The translations under genes and the position numbers were made by a program. A stretch of DNA of 64,000 nt from Methylomonas paludis (GTDB lineage: Bacteria; Pseudomonadota; Gammaproteobacteria; Methylococcales; Methylomonadaceae), in contig NZ_CP073754.1 in the NCBI RefSeq assembly GCF_018734325.1, forward strand, positions 496,001-560,000, given 5' to 3'. The number at the start of each line of letters is the position of its first letter. Positions within the stretch are counted from its first letter, which is position 1. The notes below the pieces were generated by a model. The model was not told the origin of the DNA. It saw nothing but the letters and a program-made list of their open reading frames with translations, and ran no database searches. Below, piece by piece: positions 1 to 7,117 of this stretch.

Positions 1-22
1 ATCTACTTGCTAGATAAAAGTT

Positions 23-334
23 ATGACTTTTGACTCCTATAATACCACTGACACAGAAGTTTCAGTAACCGAATGGCGTTACCAAAAACCTATAGAAGTT
101 GCAGAATACGATATTCAACAAGCTATATCAAGTTTTCCTAAGACTCGGTATTATGGGAGTAAAAGACGATTACTATGTTGGATACATCAAGCAGTAAGAG
201 AACTACCATTTACCACTGTATTAGATGGCTTTAGTGGTACTGCTAGTGTGTCTTTATTATTTAAAGCAATGGGAAACATGTTAGTTTTCATGATGCCTTA
301 TTGTGCAATACAATTTCGGCGCAGGCACTGTTAA
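23..334 (+). pseudogene. N-terminal fragment of a D12-class (Dam-like) N6-adenine DNA methyltransferase
   Basis: The readable product has YYGSKRRLL at about residues 43-51 and DGFSGTASVS at about 68-77. These match the N-terminal region and the AdoMet-binding motif I of D12-class adenine methyltransferases. The family normally runs to 250-300 residues with a DPPY motif; here only about 90 residues remain. Near base 289 the frame breaks: one frame over, the sequence resumes as NDALL-like text (DALLCNTISAQALLRN), which fits the family better than the in-frame tail. The coding sequence is then lost at about 335, where an IS-type end begins. The gene therefore has a one-base frameshift and a truncation and is surely inactive. 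It may be a relic of a phage or restriction-modification locus. Confidence 0.75.
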
Positions 335-627
335 GGAACCTTTGAAAAACTGACATTTTCAGCATCAGCCACTTGAAAAGTTGATCAAAGATTTGAATAT
401 TTGGTCATTTTTGTATAAAAACAGCCGGATTCACTCCAAAATAAGCCCGTTTCTGGGCCTATTTTCAAATTTCAGACGCAATCAGGCGTCGACGTTCGTA
501 AGCATCCCCGCGTATGACATTGGCAATCGCTGCCAGGAAGGTCAATCGGGCAGCGTTTTTGGCTAAACCGCGATAGCGATTTTTGGCATAGCCAAAGCGG
601 ATTTTAATATCCCGAAATACGAAAATA
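335..627 (-). mobile_element. IS5-like element relic (3' end with transposase C-terminus)
   Basis: On the minus strand, 627 to 465 translates to a C-terminal transposase tail containing RFGYAKNRYRGLAKNAARL and then LTFLAAIANVI, ending at a TGA at 465-467. This resembles the 'KxRYRGLAKN...LFALANL' end of IS5-family DDE transposases. The block is flanked at about 335 by GGAACCTTTGAAAAA, a plausible terminal repeat that cuts the methyltransferase fragment. The reading frame fails upstream of about 627, so only roughly 50 residues of a 300-residue transposase survive. Family assignment is from the motif only. Confidence 0.6.
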
Positions 628-647
628 GGGGACGTACCCAATGCTGT

Positions 648-754
648 TCACTTTACGATTTCAATTTTCCAGTTATAACATTGATTAAGAGCTTCATTTC
701 CCTGTCGAGGCAGATGTTGTTTGGTTCGTCGTTTAACACAACGAGGATTTGATC
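648..754 (-). pseudogene. C-terminal remnant of another DDE-type transposase
   Basis: On the minus strand, 754 to 648 encodes a basic tail (RCVKRRTKQHLPRQGNEAL, then NQCYNWKIEIVK and stop) that looks like the end of an IS4-type transposase. It stops exactly where the IS66 left end begins at 755, so the IS66 insertion or a later deletion removed the rest. The family call is tentative, because only about 35 residues remain. Confidence 0.35.
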
Positions 755-783
755 GTAAGCGCTTAATAAAGCACGTACTACCC

Positions 784-1328
784 CTATCTGGCAAAATTCT
801 GATTTTTAAAATTCCAGGGCAACAAGGCTTCAATTTTTTCAACCGTATCGGCATAAGGCAGTGCTTTGAGGACTTGGGTTAAATAGGCGTAGGGTTCTAT
901 TCCATTAGCTTTAGCCGTTTCAATCAAACTGTAATGGATTGCGCTGGCTTGTGCCCCTTTGGGGCTATCACTGAATAACCCTGCTTTGCGACCAATCACA
1001 AAGGGACGAATAGCGTTTTCAGCAAGAATATTGCTGATGTTCAATTCCCCATTCGAGCAATACACCATCAGCTTATCCCATTGATTACTGAGGTAAGTCA
1101 TGGCCTTGCCGGCGAAGGTGCAAAGCGTTTGACTTTGGATAACCGTAGCGCTTCTTCGAGTAACTCAATCCGTTGTTTGAGCGAGGCAATGACTTCGGAT
1201 TTAAGTTCAACGGTTTGCGTTAACTCATCCACGCGTTGTGCTTTTTCAAGTAATTCAGCGAGCATCCCCGGCAACAAGACAGCCGAGTAATCATCGTGTT
1301 CTAAGGCAGGAAAGTGAGGTGAAATCAT
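784..1328 (-). pseudogene. tnpC: IS66 transposase TnpC, internally deleted
   Basis: The first part (1328 to about 1104) encodes the N-terminal leucine-rich coiled coil of TnpC (about 74 residues, ending KRFAPSP). The second part (about 1107 to 784) encodes the C-terminal end with LAENAIRPFVIGRK and the IS66 C-terminal domain (YSLIETAKANGIEPYAYL). The two parts are in different frames and meet at about 1100. About 330 codons, including most of the DDE catalytic domain, are missing compared with the roughly 500-residue family. The element cannot move by itself. Confidence 0.8.
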
Positions 1329-1373
1329 GCTGATATTATACGCGATTTCACTCCGTAAATACTGATATTTCCC

Positions 1374-1727
1374 TTAAAAAACAGATTCATAATGCCGGTT
1401 TTTATGGCCTTTCATGACGCTAATGTCATAGCCATCCAAAAGCCAATTCAACTGCTGACCGGTTAACGTTAACAGTGCCTCATCACCCTTCGGCCACTTG
1501 AACTTATCCTCGACCAAAGCCTTGTAATAAAGGACAAAGCCCGTGTTTTCCCAGAACAAACATTTGATTTTAGTTCGCTGCTGATTGGTGAACGCATACA
1601 GCCCACCATCAAACGGATTATGGCCGAGCTCACACTCAATAATCGCCGCCAGGCCACGATGGGATTTGCGAAAATCAATGGCTTGCCGGTAAAGATAGAC
1701 CTCTGTCAGTTCCAAGGCGGGGCGCAT
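1374..1727 (-). CDS. tnpB: IS66 family accessory protein TnpB (Orf2)
   Basis: The 117-residue product has the family signature: YLYRQAIDFRKSHRGLAAI near the N-terminus, NPFDGGLYAFTNQQRTKIK in the middle and WLLDGYDI near the end. IS66 TnpB is needed for transposition in the family, but its biochemical role is not settled. I chose the ATG giving MRPALELTEVYLYR; a GTG four codons upstream overlaps the end of tnpA and is possible. The frame is intact, so this gene is still readable although the element's transposase is not. Confidence 0.85.
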   Translation of the reverse strand: MRPALELTEVYLYRQAIDFRKSHRGLAAIIECELGHNPFDGGLYAFTNQQRTKIKCLFWENTGFVLYYKALVEDKFKWPKGDEALLTLTGQQLNWLLDGYDISVMKGHKNRHYESVF

Positions 1728-1735
1728 GATATAAG

Positions 1736-2065
1736 TCACCGCAATACCTCAAGCAAGGGTTTAATCAAAGCCAGATTAGTCTGCGTAATCCCGGTCAACC
1801 GGATGCCATCCCGAAAGCACAAGGACAAGCCCGGCGAGGAAGGTGTGGCGACAGGTGCCGCTACTTGCACTCGGGCAAAGCCGCTTTTTGGATCAGGCGA
1901 AATCGGTTCGCACTCTGCCAGGAACTTGCGCTTCCAATAACTAAATCGATGGACAAGTAGCGCTTGCTGGCGGCAGTAACTGGCTTGAGATAACCCGGAG
2001 GTGTGCCATTGCTCGATATGGCGTTGCCAGAATTCGTGATCGGTATTGCTTTCGGTTGATGCCAT
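1736..2065 (-). CDS. tnpA: IS66 family accessory protein TnpA (Orf1)
   Basis: The 109-residue product begins MASTESNTDHEFWQRHIEQW and contains the helix-turn-helix-like segment SGLSQASYCRQQALLVHRFS that is typical of IS66 TnpA. It is the first gene of the element, and its 3' end meets the start of tnpB. The ATG at 2065 is preferred over an in-frame TTG at 2077, because TGGGA lies upstream of it and the family proteins begin this way. Confidence 0.8.
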   Translation of the reverse strand: MASTESNTDHEFWQRHIEQWHTSGLSQASYCRQQALLVHRFSYWKRKFLAECEPISPDPKSGFARVQVAAPVATPSSPGLSLCFRDGIRLTGITQTNLALIKPLLEVLR

Positions 2066-2153
2066 CGTAAATCCCAAGTTTATAGCGTGGGGATAGTCTG
2101 ACAGGGCCCATAAGGGTTGTGAATTACGCGGATAATTGAGCGCTTACCCCCAT

Positions 2154-2255
2154 CTAGCCATTTTTCCATGCACTGTTAATATGTTCGCTATCCACTTGAC
2201 AGGGCAGCAGTGATTCAATATCTTCCAGAGTCTGAGCTTTGGGCAGTTCTTTAAA
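2154..2255 (-). pseudogene. C-terminal fragment of a second type of IS66 TnpC
   Basis: The minus strand reads KELPKAQTLEDIESLLPCQV, then DSEHINSAWKNG and a stop at 2154. It closely matches the plus-strand fragment that ends at 2736, so the two are inverted copies of about 100 bp. It is squeezed between the right end of the IS66 element at 2147 and the left end of another IS66 relic at 2256. Confidence 0.65.
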
Positions 2256-2493
2256 GTAAGCGCTCAATAAAAGACGTACTCGCCCTTACCTGGACAAATT
2301 CGGATTTTTAAAATTCCAGGGCAACAAGGCTTCAATTTTTTCAACGGTATCGGCATAAGGTAGTGCCTTGAGCACTTGGGTTAAGTAGGCGTAGGGTTCC
2401 AAGCCATTGGCTTTAGCTGTTTCAATTAAGCTGTAATGAATCGCGCTGGCTTGTGTGCCTTTAGGGGTATCCGAGAACAACCAAGCTTTGCGG
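2256..2493 (-). mobile_element. Left end of a second IS66 copy with tnpC C-terminus
   Basis: The end sequence GTAAGCGCTCAATAAAAG starts at 2256. From 2493 to 2286 on the minus strand it encodes a tnpC tail (LFSDTPKGTQASAIHYSLIE and NGLEPYAYLTQVLKALPYAD) closely similar to 784-1000. The two are direct repeats of about 210 bp with scattered substitutions. The copy stops at about 2493, at a perfect palindrome, and no other part of this element is present. Confidence 0.7.
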
Positions 2494-2513
2494 TTATGCA
2501 AAGCTTTGCATAA
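2494..2513. repeat. Perfect 20-bp palindrome at the junction of two inverted IS66 tails
   Basis: The sequence TTATGCAAAG followed by CTTTGCATAA reads identically on both strands. It joins a minus-strand tnpC tail on its left to a plus-strand tnpC tail on its right. It is probably the breakpoint left by an inverted joining of related sequences. Confidence 0.7.
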
Positions 2514-2736
2514 TCTTAATAACTGGCTATTCGCCGATACCATAAAAGGTGCCAAAGCCAGCGCCAATCTCTATAGCCTGATTGAAACCGCCAAACTCAA
2601 TGGACTAGAGCCGTATCGCTATCTGCACCATATTTTAAAAGAACTACCTAAGGCGCAGACTCTGGAAGATATTGAATCACTGCTGCCCTGGCAAGTGGAT
2701 AGGGCGCATATTAACAGCAGATGGAAAAATGGGTAG
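2514..2736 (+). pseudogene. IS66 TnpC C-terminal fragment (second type), plus strand
   Basis: The plus strand encodes NNWLFADTIKGAKASANLYS, LNGLEPYRYLHHILKELPKA and ends WKNG plus stop. This is the conserved IS66 C-terminal domain of a TnpC different from the one at 784-1328. After the stop, GCTAACCGCTTAC at about 2747-2759 resembles an IS66 outer end read outward. Only about 74 residues of a roughly 500-residue protein remain. Confidence 0.65.
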
Positions 2737-2822
2737 CTGGGGTTTGCTAACCGCTTACGCCCGATCTGAGCTATTCAGAATATTTGAATGCTCAGCGCCA
2801 GAGCGAAGCCTGCTAGCCTGGG

Positions 2823-3092
2823 TTAGCCATTATGTTTGCTCACCAGCGGAAATTTCTCAGGATAGCGAATAGATTCTACAGCCAAATCCACATCTAACTC
2901 AGGCCAATACAAATGGTTGGATGATGGAAGCTCGACATTAAGAATCTTACTGACCGTGGCATCCTGAAACCAAGGGAAGCTGGAGAATGGCAGAAACAGT
3001 TCTTCATCTTCCAGCAATAGCCAAAAACCATGCCCGGAGATATTAGTTACTTCAGCTGGAGAAATGTTTGAGCCAAGCGTTGCGGACTTCAT
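2823..3092 (-). CDS. DUF2442 domain protein (partner of DUF4160 protein)
   Basis: The 89-residue product has the DUF2442 pattern: NISGHGFWLLLEDEELFLPF, then FPWFQDA, and a C-terminal WPELDVDLAVESIRYPEKFP. Its start lies inside the 3' end of the DUF4160 gene (41-bp overlap), so the two are translated as a unit. Pairs of these two families are common on accessory DNA and are often suspected to be toxin-antitoxin-like, but no activity is established here. No transmembrane segment or catalytic motif is visible. Confidence 0.75.
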   Translation of the reverse strand: MKSATLGSNISPAEVTNISGHGFWLLLEDEELFLPFSSFPWFQDATVSKILNVELPSSNHLYWPELDVDLAVESIRYPEKFPLVSKHNG

Positions 3093-3291
3093 TTTCGTGC
3101 TCCTGAATTAAGCGAAGCGCTTCGTTGATTTCGTGTTGTGAAAGCTCAATGTATTGGTCAAGCTCAATCTTGGGTTCAATCCAAAATTTTGCCTCTCCAT
3201 TTTGAGTCTGAACATGAACGTGCATTCTCGGTTCCTCACGGGAGAAAAAATAAAACCGGAAGCCACTTTCGCGAAAAACAGTTGGACTCAT
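3052..3291 (-). CDS. DUF4160 domain protein
   Basis: The 79-residue product carries the family core: GFRFYFFSREEPRMHVHVQ followed by GEAKFWIEP. The C-terminal half is a charged helix (QHEINEALRLIQEHENEVRN). It is the upstream gene of an overlapping pair with the DUF2442 gene. The ATG at 3291 follows AGGGA at a suitable distance. An attC-like inverted repeat lies 31 bp upstream. Function is unknown; the pairing suggests a small two-gene module. Confidence 0.75.
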   Translation of the reverse strand: MSPTVFRESGFRFYFFSREEPRMHVHVQTQNGEAKFWIEPKIELDQYIELSQHEINEALRLIQEHENEVRNAWLKHFSS

Positions 3292-3825
3292 TAAATCCCT
3301 TGATGTTCACTCATGGATATTATCTAACGTTAGGCTTACAGGCTGATCTAGGAATCCTCTGAACGTTGGATTTAAGCCGTTTACAATAATGATTAGTATT
3401 GAATCAATATTTTGAATATACCATGAAACCACTGATGCAACAATAAATTTGTGAACATCTGTAGAGAACAAATAAAATGTCCGGAAAAGTGTAGTCACAT
3501 CATCGGCGGCAATGCGCCCGTTTACAGTCATTCATCAATGATTGTTTATGTGGCCGCTACTGGCCGACCGACAATCATATGTGTATGGTGTAATGAATTC
3601 TTAAGGATTGCCACCAGCTACAAGTTGTTTCGTTACCTATTTAATTTAATCAGTTGGCAGTAGATTGTTGATCAAAACATATAAATCTGCCAACAGATGC
3701 GGATCCACGCCACTATTGTGTTGATAAATCAATGGCTAATTGCGAATAGGGATTAGAATCCAACTATGCGCTTCAGAAGTGGGAAAATACACTAAAATAA
3801 CAGTATCAAACCCAAAGGAGTAAAC
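3292..3825. other. Gene-poor stretch with an attC-like inverted repeat
   Basis: About 530 bp with no supported gene; short open frames on both strands match nothing I know. It is AT-rich and ends with AAAGGAG before the DUF433 gene at 3826. The only structured item is the possible recombination site at 3322-3371. Confidence 0.5.
3322..3371. other. Possible degenerate attC (integron cassette) site
   Basis: The 50-bp segment begins ATCTAAC and ends GTTGGAT. These fit the RYYYAAC and GTTRRRY core patterns of attC sites and pair with each other with one mismatch. Inside, TTACAGG and CCTCTGAA can pair with two bulged bases. No integron integrase gene and no second convincing site are in the window, so this is a weak call. 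Confidence 0.25.
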
Positions 3826-4059
3826 ATGGCTATTGATTATCACAATATCATTACCCTGCAACCAGGCAAGCGCAGCGGGAAGCCTTGCATTCGTGGTTTG
3901 CGAATTACGGTTTATGATGTACTTTCATGGTTGGCTGAGGGTATGAGCCGGCAAGAAATATTGGATGATTTTCCAGAACTTAATGGAGATGACATCACCG
4001 CCTGTTTACTCTTTGCCGCAGACCGGGAGAGAAATTCTGTTGCGATTAGCACATTATGA
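3826..4059 (+). CDS. DUF433 family antitoxin-type protein
   Basis: The 77-residue product contains the DUF433 core (PGKRSGKPCIRGLRITVYDV, then WLAEGMSRQEILDDFPEL), which forms a winged-helix-like fold. A good AAAGGAG site precedes the ATG. It overlaps the next gene by 4 bp (ATGA). DUF433 proteins are usually encoded just before a PIN-like DUF5615 protein and are taken to be its antitoxin and DNA-binding autoregulator. That pairing holds here; activity is inferred. Confidence 0.85.
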   Translation: MAIDYHNIITLQPGKRSGKPCIRGLRITVYDVLSWLAEGMSRQEILDDFPELNGDDITACLLFAADRERNSVAISTL

Positions 4060-4388
4060 AATTACTGTTAGATGAAAACCTGTCGCGGCGCATCATTCCG
4101 TTCATTCAGGACTATTATCCTGCTTCAACTCAGGTTGCCCTAATCGGGCTGGAACAGGCTGATGATGCAGCCATTCGCCAATACGTCATCACCCATGATT
4201 TCGTGATTGTGACCCAAGATGCAGATTTTTACGAAATGAATCTGGTTTATGGGCAGCCACCAAAAATTATCTGGCTAAAAACGGGTAATCAAGCTAAGCC
4301 GGTAACCATCAAAGCCCTGTTGGATAATCATACCCAGATAATACAAACTTTGATGGTTGATGGTAAAGACTGCATTGAGATATTCTAA
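4056..4388 (+). CDS. DUF5615 PIN-like protein (putative toxin)
   Basis: The 110-residue product begins KLLLDENLSRRI, the standard DUF5615 opening with acidic residues at positions 6-7. It has VTQDADFYE in the middle, giving the second acidic cluster of a PIN-like nuclease fold. The tail lies near PPKIIWLKTGN. It overlaps the DUF433 gene by 4 bp and so is translationally coupled to it. Homologous pairs are annotated as type II toxin-antitoxin modules. The likely role is an RNase held in check by the upstream protein; no target can be read from sequence. Confidence 0.8.
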   Translation: MKLLLDENLSRRIIPFIQDYYPASTQVALIGLEQADDAAIRQYVITHDFVIVTQDADFYEMNLVYGQPPKIIWLKTGNQAKPVTIKALLDNHTQIIQTLMVDGKDCIEIF

Positions 4389-4456
4389 CGCGACCGGCAA
4401 CACAATAAGCCGCAATCCTTAGAGCGTCAATAGGCGCAGCTATTGCACCGGATGCA

Positions 4457-4855
4457 TTACACCCAGTTTTCCGTCAACAAGCCAGGAACCCTGTTAAATT
4501 CACGCAGATTGTTGCTGACAAGCACCAATCCCTGACTACGGGCATGAGCGGCAATGTGCAGATTGTTTACCCCTATAGCTTGTCCAGCAAGCTCAAGGGC
4601 AGCGCGAATAGTGCCGTAATGATAGGCAGCTGATTCGGTGTAAGGAAGCACTTGCAGGCGGCTACAAAAATCTTCAATGGTGGACAAGTTTTTAGCAGGA
4701 AACTGACTTTTTTCTGCACCATGCACCAGTTCCGCCAAGGTGATGATGGAAATTGCCATCCTATTGTGATGTTTATTGAAAGTGGCTAATACTTCGATAG
4801 GTCGTTGTTTGATCACATAAATGACAATGTTGGTATCAAGCAGAAATCTCAACAT
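4457..4855 (-). CDS. vapC: VapC-type PIN-domain RNase toxin with one catalytic acid replaced
   Basis: The 132-residue product matches tRNA(fMet)-cleaving VapC proteins: LDTNIVIYVIKQRP at the N-terminus gives Asp7, SIITLAELVHGAEKS gives the conserved Glu, and the C-terminus has LVSNNLREFNRVPGL. The third conserved acidic residue, normally in GxNDxxIAAHA, is Asn here (GVNNLHIAAHA, codon AAT). In studied VapC proteins this Asp helps bind the metal, so activity may be low or lost. It lies 2 bp downstream of vapB. Full length otherwise, with no frameshift. Confidence 0.88.
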   Translation of the reverse strand: MLRFLLDTNIVIYVIKQRPIEVLATFNKHHNRMAISIITLAELVHGAEKSQFPAKNLSTIEDFCSRLQVLPYTESAAYHYGTIRAALELAGQAIGVNNLHIAAHARSQGLVLVSNNLREFNRVPGLLTENWV

Positions 4856-4857
4856 TT

Positions 4858-5091
4858 TTAAAAGCTTTCGCGTTCGCTTTGCTGTTGGCTGGCGCGTTCA
4901 GTCATAAAATCGTCGCTGACTGTGGGGCCGGCAATAAAAAAACTATCCCATGCCGATTCTACCGGCGCAATGATACGCTCATTGCCTACTAGCCTGACTT
5001 CAACTTTTTTCACAGACTCTGGAAAACGCATGTCTGCCGGCAAACGCACAGCCTGACTGCGGTTATTGGTGAATACGGTGCTTGTGGTCAT
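4858..5091 (-). CDS. vapB: VapB-type antitoxin
   Basis: The product starts MTTSTVFTNNRSQAVRLPAD, a swapped-hairpin AbrB/MazE-like DNA-binding motif typical of VapB partners of tRNA(fMet) VapC. The C-terminal part (WDSFFIAGPTVSDDFMTER) resembles the toxin-binding tail. I chose the ATG at 5091 because AAGGGGAAG lies just upstream of it; an ATG seven codons earlier has no such site. vapC follows after 2 bp. The pair probably represses its own promoter, as in the family. Confidence 0.88.
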   Translation of the reverse strand: MTTSTVFTNNRSQAVRLPADMRFPESVKKVEVRLVGNERIIAPVESAWDSFFIAGPTVSDDFMTERASQQQSERESF

Positions 5092-5145
5092 AGTCTTCCC
5101 CTTTAATGCCATATAGCAATACTATATCCCCGATTAATTAGGAAA

Positions 5146-5337
5146 TCAATCATTGTCAATAATAGCTATGTGTCCAAACGTTAGTCGCTCAGAAAAGTTC
5201 AGCTGGACTCGACCCAAAAGCGACAATCGGTTTAATTTTGCCAATGGCCGTAAATTTACGCTGAGTTGATGCTGGGTGTCATGTTGTTCAACCCAGCCTT
5301 GGAGATGAAAGCTGTCGTTCTCAACGCTAGGTACCAT
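5146..5337 (-). CDS. Small open frame of unknown standing
   Basis: A 63-codon frame between vapB and fhs. The product (starting MVPSVENDSFHLQGWVEQ) has no signal peptide, membrane segment or motif that I recognise, and no clear ribosome-binding site precedes its ATG. It could be the tail of a lost gene or chance. Confidence 0.15.
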   Translation of the reverse strand: MVPSVENDSFHLQGWVEQHDTQHQLSVNLRPLAKLNRLSLLGRVQLNFSERLTFGHIAIIDND

Positions 5338-5390
5338 TAGCGATAGCGTAATCGTAAGAATGAGACCTCTATCGGGTCGATTACCCCAAG

Positions 5391-7064
5391 CTAAAACAAG
5401 CCGCTAATCACCCCATCATCACTAATATCAATCCGCTCGGCAGCCGGTATTTTGGGCAGACCCGGCATGGTCATCATGTCACCAGCAATTGCCACGATAA
5501 AACCGGCTCCGTTAGCCAGCCGCACTTCGCTGATTTCCACGGTATGACCACTGGGTGCGCCTTTGGCGTTAGGGTCGGTGGAAAACGACATTTGGGTTTT
5601 GGCCATACAGATCGGGAAATCGCCGTAGCGTTTTTGTAAGGTGCGGATTTCCGCCTGTACCTTGCTGCTGGCGGTAATACCCGCTGCGCCATACAGCTTG
5701 GTGGCAATTGCGGAAATTTTGTCCCACAAGGGTAATTCAGCATCATAGACATAACTAAAGCCGGGTTCCCGGTTATCCACGATCTGCAAAATTTCCTCAG
5801 CCAGTTGCTCGGCACCCGCGCCGCCGTGCGCCCAATGCTTGGCAACCACACATTTCACGTCCAGCGCCGCACATTTGGCTTGTAACAGTTCAATTTCCGC
5901 CGGGGTGTCGAAAGTAAAATGGTTGATACTGACCACACAAGGCAGGCCATAATGGGTGCGGATATTGTGCAGATGGCGTTCCAGATTGGCAAAGCCCTGT
6001 TCCAACGCTTCCAGATTTTCCTGATTCAGATTATCTTTGCTCACCCCGCCATGAAACTTCAACGCCCGCACTGTAGCCACCAGCACCACCGCTGCCGGGG
6101 TTAAGCCTGCCATCCGGCATTTGATGTCGATAAACTTTTCTGCGCCTAAATCAGCACCAAAACCGGCTTCAGTCACGGCGTAATCCGCCAGTTTTAAAGC
6201 GGTTTTGGTAGCGGTCACGGTATTGCAGCCGTGGGCAATATTGGCAAATGGGCCACCGTGGATAATCGCCAGATTGTTTTCCAGGGTCTGCACCAGATTA
6301 GGCTTAATGGCGTCTTTTAACAATGCCGCCATCGCCCCGTGCGCTTTCAGATCGCTGGCGTAAACGGGAGTGACCTTGTCGGATTTATAGCCAATCACAA
6401 TCCGGCCTAACCGGGCTTTCAGATCGGCGCGGCTGGTGGCCAGACACAAAATCGCCATCACTTCGGATGCCACCACAATATCAAAACCGTCTTCACGCAA
6501 ATAACCGTTAGCGACACCGCCCTGACCAATGGTAATTTTGCGCAGTGCCCGGTCATTCATGTCTATGACCCGTTTCCACTGAATCCGGCGCGGGTCTATG
6601 TCCAGCGCATTGCCGTGGTTGATGTGATTGTCTATCAACGCTGATAACAGATTATGCGCCACACCTATAGCGTGAAAATCACCGGTAAAATGCAGATTGA
6701 TGTCTTCCATAGGCACCACCTGGGCATAACCGCCGCCGGCAGCACCGCCTTTAACACCAAAACAGGGGCCTAGCGAAGGTTCACGCAGGCAGATGATGGT
6801 TTTTTTGCCTAGCCGGTTCAGCGCATCGCCCAAACCCACCGTGGTGGTGGTTTTACCTTCACCGGCCGGAGTAGGGCTGATGGCTGTCACCAGTATCAGC
6901 TTGCCGTCTGTCCGGTCAGTCAGGGAATTAACATATTCCAGCGATAATTTGGCTTTGTAATGACCATAAGGGTCAAGATGCTCTGGGGCAATGCCAAATT
7001 TTTCACCGGCCAAATCAATGATAGGCCGCAGTTTGGCTTGTTGGGCAATTTCAATGTCGGACAT
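5391..7064 (-). CDS. fhs: Formate--tetrahydrofolate ligase
   Basis: This 557-residue enzyme (FtfL in methylotrophs) joins formate to tetrahydrofolate with ATP to give 10-formyl-H4F. The P-loop [11 protein letters not shown] lies at about residues 65-75, and long family blocks such as [16 protein letters not shown] and [19 protein letters not shown] are intact. Length matches the family. It is the last gene of the mtdA-gck-glyA-fhs run, 53 bp after glyA. In methylotrophs it moves formate carbon into the serine cycle and biosynthesis. The ATG is preceded only by a weak TGGAAAA, so it may depend on the upstream genes for expression. Confidence 0.97.
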   Translation of the reverse strand: MSDIEIAQQAKLRPIIDLAGEKFGIAPEHLDPYGHYKAKLSLEYVNSLTDRTDGKLILVTAISPTPAGEGKTTTTVGLGDALNRLGKKTIICLREPSLGPCFGVKGGAAGGGYAQVVPMEDINLHFTGDFHAIGVAHNLLSALIDNHINHGNALDIDPRRIQWKRVIDMNDRALRKITIGQGGVANGYLREDGFDIVVASEVMAILCLATSRADLKARLGRIVIGYKSDKVTPVYASDLKAHGAMAALLKDAIKPNLVQTLENNLAIIHGGPFANIAHGCNTVTATKTALKLADYAVTEAGFGADLGAEKFIDIKCRMAGLTPAAVVLVATVRALKFHGGVSKDNLNQENLEALEQGFANLERHLHNIRTHYGLPCVVSINHFTFDTPAEIELLQAKCAALDVKCVVAKHWAHGGAGAEQLAEEILQIVDNREPGFSYVYDAELPLWDKISAIATKLYGAAGITASSKVQAEIRTLQKRYGDFPICMAKTQMSFSTDPNAKGAPSGHTVEISEVRLANGAGFIVAIAGDMMTMPGLPKIPAAERIDISDDGVISGLF

Positions 7065-7117
7065 GGATATTTTCCAAAAAAATGTCTAGGTAAAGCTAAT
7101 TCAGTACAGCGTCGTGA

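Larger units (their letters stand above)
755..2147 (-). mobile_element. IS66-family element with internally deleted tnpC
   Basis: The ends are imperfect inverted repeats: GTAAGCGCTTAATAAAGC from 755, and on the other strand GTAAGCGCTCAATTATCC reading inward from 2147. Inside, on the minus strand, lie tnpA, tnpB and a collapsed tnpC in the IS66 order. The element is about 1.4 kb against 2.4-2.7 kb for complete members, and the missing part is the middle of tnpC with the catalytic core. No 8-bp target duplication is visible (747-754 is ATTTGATC, 2148-2155 is CCCCATCT), so at least one flank has been rearranged since insertion. Confidence 0.8.

Noticed and set aside
747-2155. 8-bp target duplication flanking the IS66 element
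   Set aside because: The flanks are ATTTGATC and CCCCATCT and do not match.
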